A DNA stretch of 64,000 bases from Monoplex corrugatus (Eukaryota > Mollusca > Gastropoda > Littorinimorpha > Ranellidae): NCBI GenBank assembly GCA_030674185.1, contig CM060315.1:90645926-90709925 (forward strand). The letters run 5' to 3'. Every line of letters begins with the position of its first letter. Position 1 is the first letter of the stretch. The notes beneath the pieces were generated by a model. The model was not told where the DNA came from. It saw only the letters and a list, made by a program, of their open reading frames with translations, and did not search any database. Both the position numbers and the translations under genes were made by a program. Shown here in pieces: positions 56,751 to 64,000 of this stretch.

Positions 56751-59700
56751 CACTTGTGCTTGTACTCGGCCAGAAATTCAAACCGGAAGTTGGTCGGCGA
56801 ATGCATGTCGTCTACTGGATCAGATTCGACAATGTTTATCATCGCAAAGAAACAGCAGATAGCGGTTTTGCACAGTCACACACACGCGCACGCATGTACG
56901 CACACGTTATCAGAAACACTATACAACATCAGGCAAACATGGACACATAGCTCCACAAAGTCCAATGAGCCTTTCTAATGGCAAAATATAAGAATACTTT
57001 ACTCTCAAAAGTAATAGCTGGCATAAATTAAAGAAAACACTTAGGATTTTATTTCTATTTGTTTTCAAGGCAATGATGATTTTTTGTGGATGAAATTAAC
57101 ATCACTGCCACCAAAACTTCAACAGCAGACACTCACTTATAAACTACTTCTACAGTTAAAACTGTTGAGAACTGAGTGTGATAAGTCGCGGGATGAGTAC
57201 GCGGCTTTTGTTTCAAAAATTAGTAACACTGATTAATCATCACCACAGGGGCTAAATCTGAAGACAGAAAATGAGACAGTTTTAAAAGAAGTGGAGAGAT
57301 TTTCAGTAGACAGACCAGACATTGAAAATTTCTTTGTCTGTGGATATGGGAAGATGCATGTTACTGTGAAATAACTGATGAAAATAACTTATTGATAAAC
57401 ATTAGGAATGAGTATAGAAATGGCTGTAAGTCATATACTGCATTGACAGGCATGTATCTTCTGCTGTTACACATTTTAGTTTCATTATGTTATTGAGAAG
57501 GATGTCTTTCTGTGCTAGTATGATACAAAGTCATCTGTGGATCACATTGTTTCAGACTAAATCAGTATATGCACACAAAATCTTAAAATCTCGTATATTA
57601 GCAACATTTGCCTGTAAAGAGTGAAGCTGTAGCTTTTATTTGATTCACATACAAAATTTCAGGAAATTCCATCAAGACATAATGTGAGTTATGTATGTTT
57701 TAAGTTGGCCCAACACATGGGCCCTCACATTATTTGGGTGCAAATGCATACAAAATATCTTACATCTTGAATATAAGTAAGCTTGTAAATAATTTACTGG
57801 TAGCTTTCTGTCTATTTGATTCACATGCAAAATGTCAAGGAAATCCATCAAAAAATAAGCGAAATATGTGCGTTTTAATTTGGTCTGGTATGTGAACCGT
57901 GCTTTTTCCATCGTTCAAATGAGATATTTTACCATTTTTGAAGCCATATAACTCATGAATTTGTCATTTTATGCTGCCCCCCCCAAATTTATGTTTCATA
58001 CAATAGCATTGTTTCTGAGAAAAAGTGATCTCTAGCCAATTCTGTCTTCTTATTTTTGTGTAATGGGGGTGCAAAAATGGCTTGTCAAGCAATTTCGAAC
58101 ATTGACAAAATGGTATATTTATGAAGTTTGCAGCACTGCTGTGTAAATGTATGAACAGATCTGCTTGTATGCTTGCTTTTTTTTTATGTTGTTTATCTTG
58201 TTAAAAATTAAAATCAGGAATAACATTCTCTGCCTGAGGACTTCTGGAAAATTTAGGTTCCTGCAAACTTGCTACATTTCACAATCGGCAAAAACGTACG
58301 TAATACTGCCATTTTTCAAAGTGTGTTATCTCTGGACCTAATACAGCTAGGGACTTACTTTTTTTTGCATTGTGCTAAATTTTTTCTTGTACTTTTCAGA
58401 AATATAAGTGTTAATTACCTTTTCAGAAGTTTAATTTTTGGCTGCCGGTACCTATGTGAAGTTATGAACAAACGACTATTTGGGTGTTACTGTAGTATGT
58501 ATTCTTACAATATTTTCATTTTTATAGCTTGTATTTGTTTGCAACATATCTTCTGAGTGACCCATGACCTGTGTTTTGCAGTTCAACAATGTTAATTTTC
58601 TGCTTTTGAGACCTTTTAAAAGTTGGAGGTGGGTGGACATTCCACTAATGCACATATAGTAAGGCTCAATATGAAAATATTCACAATTAAGTGTTACTTG
58701 AGTGGTTCTCATAACTATATTTTTCAGCTCTCTTTATACTGCATGCCTTCACAGCACAAGTAGTTTCATCTTCCTTGGTATATATCTAAAATCTACAGAC
58801 TAAAGAAATGTTGTGAAATTATGTACACAATTTTATCCTTTTATTTTCTTGTATTTAGTGTGAATGAGTCAGCTGTCCAGCCTTCAGGTGTGTCAGCTGG
58901 ACCTGTTGTTAATGTGTTCACATTATTTTGAGCAAAATATGTTCCTTCTCAGGGTTTTCTTCACAAAGTTGTGTGACACTGTGTGATTTTCTGTACAATG
59001 GAACGCCATATTTTCTCTGTTCTAAAGGGCTAGGAAAGGTCCAATTGACTTGCCAGTTAGATTATCTGTCATGGTTTGTGTTTGGTTAGCCCAATATTTT
59101 TCCATAGACAGGTGTTTCATTTTGTTGCTTATGTCATACTTTTTAGACACCATTCAGTAACCATGACCATGATAAATATATGATCATTACCAGTATCAAA
59201 ATCTGCAAACCTACTGTAAGTAAATAAGTACACAGGTCGAAAAGATGGTCAGTCATGGGAAAACTGTCAGTAACTAATTATTACATAATGAATGAGCTTA
59301 ATGATATTGAGCAACATGTAATTCATGATAATTACCTTGAGGCTTTACTTAATAATTTTCAGAAATATGATTGTTTTGGAAGCTGTCAGGATTTTAGGAA
59401 TCTCAGTTAACTTTCATTTAAGCCAGTTGAAGCAATTAATTATTGAATTACAAATTAGCCATTTACTGCAACGTCTAGTGATTTATGCAGGTCTTAGTCA
59501 TCTTGGGAAAACAAAGACCTTTATACTGATATTTTGTTTTTTTTAATTGGTTCAGCCATTCCAAACTAAAGGCACTTTTCATGAAAAAAATGGCACACTT
59601 CTTGTCACAGTTTCTACCACTAAGAAATCCAATAAAGAAAGACATCAAAATTTTAATTATTCAAAAGTCATTACTAATGTTTACTTTTGTCACTCCTAGA

Positions 59701-61000
59701 CAATGAATTTAAGATTTTTTTTCTACCATTTTAAAGTTCTTTTCTCTTGCTCTTTTCAATGATGGTAATTACATATTCTATAGAAATATCTGAAATTTGT
59801 GTAACATACCAAGTAGGTGATTAGAGTAGACACGGGGAGAATGAAAGTTCCAGGCAGATGGTCCCAAAACACCAAGAGAACGCTGACCCACAGTTGAAAT
59901 TTTAAATCTAGGAACCTGAAAGGAAAGAGTATCATCATATTTAAGTAAAAAAAAAATACAAACACCACACACACACACACCACACACACAGTAGCCTCTT
60001 TACCGAGTTTGACAAATAAACCCTCTTAAATGAGAAACAGACAGCATGTCACAATGCAGAAGGGCCTAGCGCCTGTGATGATCATGATTTTAAAGGCTAA
60101 ATAATAATGAACTGTCACATTTACAGGGCTGGTGAAACCGGGTTGCCTGTGGCAAGTAAAAATCCCGTTGGGCGAAAAAATCAAAAACCAATCGTCCGTT
60201 GGGTGAGTGACAAGTCTGACCCCTGCAGTTATGATTTATTTCAATTTTCCAAACTTTCCGATCAGCCGACTGATTTTGTCTGCAATGATCGAGTCTGCCA
60301 ATGTTCACGCAAAAACGAGGCTATTATAGAGAAAGGCAACTCTTGCTTCCTGTAGGCCTGTCAGTGAAGGGAGTCTGTGCGATACAATCAAGTGTTTACA
60401 GATCAGCGAACTTTCGCCCAATCTGTCCATTTTGGTCGAACGGTTAGAAGCTTATTATTAAGTACGGAAACCAGAGAAAATAATACAACATACGTCTTAT
60501 CGACATGAAGGGAGGGGGAGGGGGAGAGAATGTGTGTGCTATTTGCAAGGAAATTTGACAGACAGCAAATTTGATGCATCACTTAAGAAGATAATATGTC
60601 TAAGAAACTAGTTTAGAAGATGAAGACACTACCTGACAATTTTCTCGCATTACCTTCACATTGTCTCTAAAGACATAAATTTCAGTTAGGGTGGATTGAA
60701 TATTTTCAAAGTGTTTCCCATCACAATAAACTCCTGAAGCAAGAAAACACACACACACACACACACTGTGTACACACACACACAAAAGAGATAGACTTAT
60801 ACAACAACAAATTGAAAATTCTAAAAAAATAAATAAATAATAAAAAATAAAAAATAAACCCCCCAAAAAAAAAGAAAACCAACAAAACAAAACAAACACA
60901 CAAATACACACACACACGAGTCTGAGCTAGATCCCTTTCAGTACGACCGAGACGTTGATCTCTCCCGGAAATGTACATTTCCTAGTAACGTCGGATAAAC
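56751..61000. other. AT-rich non-coding stretch, copy B
   Basis: Counterpart of 17830-22140. CA runs are much shorter (59968-59989, 60749-60767). No gene. Confidence 0.5.
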
Positions 61001-61180
61001 TTAGTAATGGTTGCGAGGGTTATGTCTCTTAGGTGATTGTTGTATTCGTCATAATAGACCTATGCCACACCTCCGTTTCAAGTCTTTCTCTCTCTCTCTA
61101 CTCATATTTGTGAATTTTAACAGTATGAGTTGTGTCAAAGTATGTGTCAATTTTTTCTTTGGTATGAGTTCCATCACAGA

Positions 61181-62300
61181 TCAAGTCTTGTTGGTCTGAC
61201 TTACTCGTCTTCCATATCTGGTGACGTGTTGTCTGGAACTCAGTGTTGTGTCTATTGAAGCTGGAGCTGGCGATGGTTGATGCGTGTCTGTTGTGTGTAC
61301 ATCTGGTGTACATTGTACAGTCACTGGTGATTGCATTGATTGTCTTGGCAGTGATGTTTGGTTTGTGGGCGATGTGTGTACATCTAGTGTACGATGTACA
61401 GTCACTGGTGGGTGCACCCATTGTCTTGATGGTGACACTGGTGTTGGGCTCACTGGTGTTGGTGGAGGATTGTCTTTGACCAACGGGGTGGCTATGACTG
61501 CTGCTCGGTTGCGTCTCACCGTTCCCTTTGGAGTCCTGATGATGTACGAACGAGGTTCATTAGTGGTGGAGATGACAGTGCCTGGGTGTTGCATGTCGCG
61601 GATCCATACCGGGTCACCAGGTTGAAGAGCTGGCAGTCTTCTTGCGGCATGTCGTTGGTTGAAGTTGTTTCATGACTTTTCCTTAATCGCTGCCTCTTTC
61701 CTCTGTATCAAGTCATGATCTGGGTTGTAAGGCTTCAGGATATTCGGGAAAACTGGTAGTATAGTTTGCAGTTTTCTTCCCATGAGGAGCTCAGCAGGCG
61801 ATAGTCCGTTTTGGAGAGGTGTTGCCCTGTACATGAGGAGGGCAAGGTATGGATCTTTGTTCTTCCTGAGTAATTGCTTGAGTGTTCGCACTGCTCTCTC
61901 AGCTTCCCCATTGGACTGGAGGTGTTTGGGCGAGCTTGTCACATGTGTGAAGCCATATATTGAAGCAAACTCAGAAAATTCATGAGAAGCAAACTGAGGA
62001 CCGTTGTCGGAGACCACTACATCTGGTATACCTTGAGCTGCGAATACACTCTTGATTTGGTGGATTGTCGCAGTAGTTGTAGGTCTGCTGAGAAGTTTGA
62101 CCTCAATCCATCTGGAGTAATAGTCTACAACGACCAAGTAAGTCTTGCCGAAGAGTTCAAAAAGGTCCATCCCTAAGCGTGACCATGGGCGATCTGGAAG
62201 GATGATGGAAGGAGGGGTTGAAACAGAAACACACTGATTTCACTTTGTATTTGCACTTTGCTAGGCATTTACTGCATAGTCCCGTAGGTCGTTTTCTTTG
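61181..62300 (-). pseudogene. Gypsy-type pol remnant, copy B, uninterrupted
   Basis: The same integrase fragment as in copy A but without the 1061-bp insertion. The core is open from MDLFELFGKTY (62170) through Asp, Asp and Glu (VVVDYYSRW, VVVSDNGPQF, SNGEAERAV) to RKEAAIKEKS, then the shared TGA (61670), then in the same frame the PGDPVWIRDM..GTVRRNR tail to 61181. The tail has two related repeats (SPSRQWVHPPVTVHRT and SLPRQSMQSPVTVQCT), where copy A has one. Only one stop separates this from a complete integrase C-terminal half. Confidence 0.85.
61350..61434 (-). repeat. Extra ~84-bp tandem unit in the Gypsy tail
   Basis: Present only in copy B. It duplicates, with changes, the neighbouring segment encoding PVTVQCTPDVHT (here PVTVHRTLDVHT). 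The length is a multiple of three, so the frame is kept. Either copy B gained it or copy A lost it by unequal pairing of the two repeats; the divergence between the units favours loss in A. Confidence 0.75.
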
Positions 62301-63000
62301 ATTAAGACCGATTGTTTTTATACCTGTAACTCCCACCTACCTCTGTTTGTTTGCTTGTTAGTTTTATCATTACTCCTTGACTTTTACAATGTTTTTGTTC
62401 GGTAAGATTATCCTCTTCTACCCCTCTACCCCACCAGATAATCACAGATGGTTTTGTCATAACCCAGCACGGGACATGCTCGTTGCATGCGCGTGCGTAT
62501 ACGTGTGCACATGAACACACACACACACACACACATACACGCACGCACGCGTGCGCATGGTTACATACACACATACAGCCCTGAGCAATCTGTTAAAGCC
62601 TGATTGTTCTAATGTTATGATTGCTTTTCTATTGTCCTATAATTTTTTTAATGTTAATTGATATGTTAAACAGTCTTTATGATTTATGGTTTGTGCCATA
62701 CATTCATTCCATACAGTAATTTACACTACATGCATACCTGTGTATATATATATCAACACACTCAGAAACAGATATATACTCCTAATCATAATTTAAGGGC
62801 CACTTCTTCCTTCCTCTCTAATTTTAAGTTGAAATAATTGACAATGTTTAGAATTGATTCTATGTTTTATTTCATCATTTCCACACCTGTTTTGGAAAAA
62901 GAAATTAGCACAATGACCCATTAGTGAACAGCACATGCATTTAAAGGAACATCCCCCCCTTTTCAAAAAACAGAAAGTGTCAGATTTGGCCAATCTGTTT
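62301..63000. other. Right end of copy B and the junction to a Tc1-like element
   Basis: A CA/CG-rich run lies at 62500-62556, longer than in copy A. Homology to copy A ends near 62777. 62778-62935 is AT-rich and matches nothing else in the window. A poly-C segment (62951-62960) and aaaaaacagaaagtgtcag lie where the transposon's 3' end should be, but the terminal repeat was not defined. Confidence 0.5.
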
Positions 63001-64000
63001 TCAATATCGCGTGTGTCCGCCCCGAGCCTGGATGCATGCTTCACAGCGCCGATGCATCGACCCCACAAGGGTACGGAGTGTGTCCTGAGGGATGGCCGCC
63101 CACTCGATCTGCAGGATGTCGACCAGCCTGGCCAGGGTGCCCGGTGGGGGGTGGTTGTCCCTGATGCGCCTCCCGAGCACATCCCAGAGCTGTTCAATTG
63201 GGTTCAGGTCAGGTGAGCACGCTGGCCAGGCCATACGGACGACTTCATGCTGCTCCAGGAAGTCGGTCACAAGGCGTGCTCGATGCGCAAGTGCATTGTC
63301 GTCCTGGAAGATGGCGCCTTGACCAAGGTCCACAAGCGCAGGCAGTGCCACGGCCGCCAGAACCTCGTCCCGGTACCGGACCCCGTTCAGGATGCCGTCA
63401 ATGGGGAGCAGGGGGGTCCGGGTACCACGGCTCATGCCACCCCACACCATCACCGACCCGCCGCCGTACCGGTTATGCTCTTGGACAGTGGCGTCAGCGA
63501 ACCTCTCCCCTTGACGTCGCCACACCCGAGCCCGGCCATCGTTAAAGGTCAGGGTGAACCTGGACTCATCCGAAAACAAGACCCGGGCCCACTGTTGCCT
63601 TGTCCAGGTCACGTGCTCCCTGGCCCAGGTCATGCGGCGCACTCTGTTGACCGGTGACAGCACGGGTCGGACGGCCGGTCTCCGTGACCTCAAGTTTGCC
63701 TCATGTAGCCGTCTTCTCACCGTGCTGCAGCTGATGTTAGCACCTGTTGCGTCCCTCAGCTGACCCCTCAAGGTCACCGCAGTGGATGCCCTTTCCCTCA
63801 GGACGGAGAGGGCAAGGTAGCGGTCTTGCTGTCTTGTCGTTACTCTGGGTCGACCCGTGTGACGCCTTTCCTGGACTGCTCCAGTCTCATTGAAGCGCTC
63901 CAGCAGTCTCCGGATTGTGGAATGCGACACTTCAAGTCGTCTAGCAACTTCCCGCTGCGCTAGGCCTTCATCAAGCAGAGCGAGGGCTCTCCCCCGCTGC
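63001..64000 (-). CDS. Tc1-like (DD34E) transposase, cut by the window end
   Basis: An open frame runs from the window edge to the TGA at 63001, at least 333 codons, with no stop or frameshift. The N-terminal part is a helix-turn-helix DNA-binding region (EVARRLEVSHSTIRRLLERF) followed by GRPRVTT, the GRPR hook between the two DNA-binding subdomains. The catalytic triad is Asp in LFSDESRF, Asp in FQDDNALAH and Glu in SPDLNPIEQLW, with 34 residues between the second and third: the DD34E spacing of Tc1 transposases. It cuts and pastes its element at TA sites. The start codon and 5' terminal repeat are beyond 64000. GC content is clearly higher than in neighbouring DNA, which suggests a recent arrival. 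A functional enzyme is possible. Confidence 0.9.
   Translation of the reverse strand, partial: QRGRALALLDEGLAQREVARRLEVSHSTIRRLLERFNETGAVQERRHTGRPRVTTRQQDRYLALSVLRERASTAVTLRGQLRDATGANISCSTVRRRLHEANLRSRRPAVRPVLSPVNRVRRMTWAREHVTWTRQQWARVLFSDESRFTLTFNDGRARVWRRQGERFADATVQEHNRYGGGSVMVWGGMSRGTRTPLLPIDGILNGVRYRDEVLAAVALPALVDLGQGAIFQDDNALAHRARLVTDFLEQHEVVRMAWPACSPDLNPIEQLWDVLGRRIRDNHPPPGTLARLVDILQIEWAAIPQDTLRTLVGSMHRRCEACIQARGGHTRY

Larger units (their letters stand above)
40904..62777 (+). repeat. Copy B of the segmental duplication
   Basis: Direct copy of 1-24806, lacking the DIRS-like element and the 1061-bp insertion in the Gypsy remnant and having an extra ~84 bp at about 61350-61434. Homology ends at an AT run near 62777; beyond it the sequence differs and leads into a Tc1-like transposon. 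Small private indels break the F-box gene (twice), the LINE and the hAT transposase. Confidence 0.95.

Overview
The window reads as non-coding-rich animal nuclear DNA, most likely from a lophotrochozoan such as a mollusc (inferred from the mix of transposon families; the sequence alone cannot name the species). It has one host-type gene (an F-box protein), very many microsatellites and minisatellites, and remains of at least eight transposon classes. There is no bacterial organisation (no operons or ribosome binding sites), so I placed starts on ATG and not on GTG or TTG.

Layout. Positions 1-24806 (copy A) and 40904-62777 (copy B) are two near-identical direct copies of one segment. In the same order each carries: a tRNA-like SINE and simple repeats, a minus-strand F-box gene, a 36-bp minisatellite, a short TTAA-flanked piggyBac-like element, a long AT-rich stretch, a LINE split by a hAT transposon, another long AT-rich stretch, and the integrase end of a Gypsy-type pol gene. 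The left edge of copy A lies outside the window, because position 1 already matches 40904. Copy A alone carries a 2418-bp DIRS-like tyrosine-recombinase retroelement (4405-6822) and a 1061-bp insertion in the Gypsy remnant (23013-24073). Copy B keeps the clean empty site for both. Copy B alone has an extra tandem unit of about 84 bp in the Gypsy tail and a longer minisatellite.

The 16-kb spacer (24807-40903) holds a Penelope-like GIY-YIG endonuclease fragment, an older diverged copy of part of the duplicated segment (26111-27610), a tRNA-derived SINE with an 11-bp target duplication, a second Gypsy integrase remnant whose coding sequence has expanded into 50-bp tandem repeats, a 26-bp minisatellite with a 182-bp higher-order repeat, several kilobases of microsatellite, and an intact 1020-aa RTE-like LINE inserted in a GTAT-type array. 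The window ends inside a Tc1-like transposase (63001-64000).

The most notable object is the DIRS-like element. It has 128-bp inverted terminal repeats and an internal region complementary to both outer ends joined head to tail. It encodes a gag-like protein fused to the C-terminal part of a tyrosine recombinase and lacks reverse transcriptase. Comparison with copy B shows insertion without target-site duplication. The two copies differ by many private 1-2 nt indels that break genes in only one copy, so a real recent duplication and two haplotypes joined by the assembler both remain possible.
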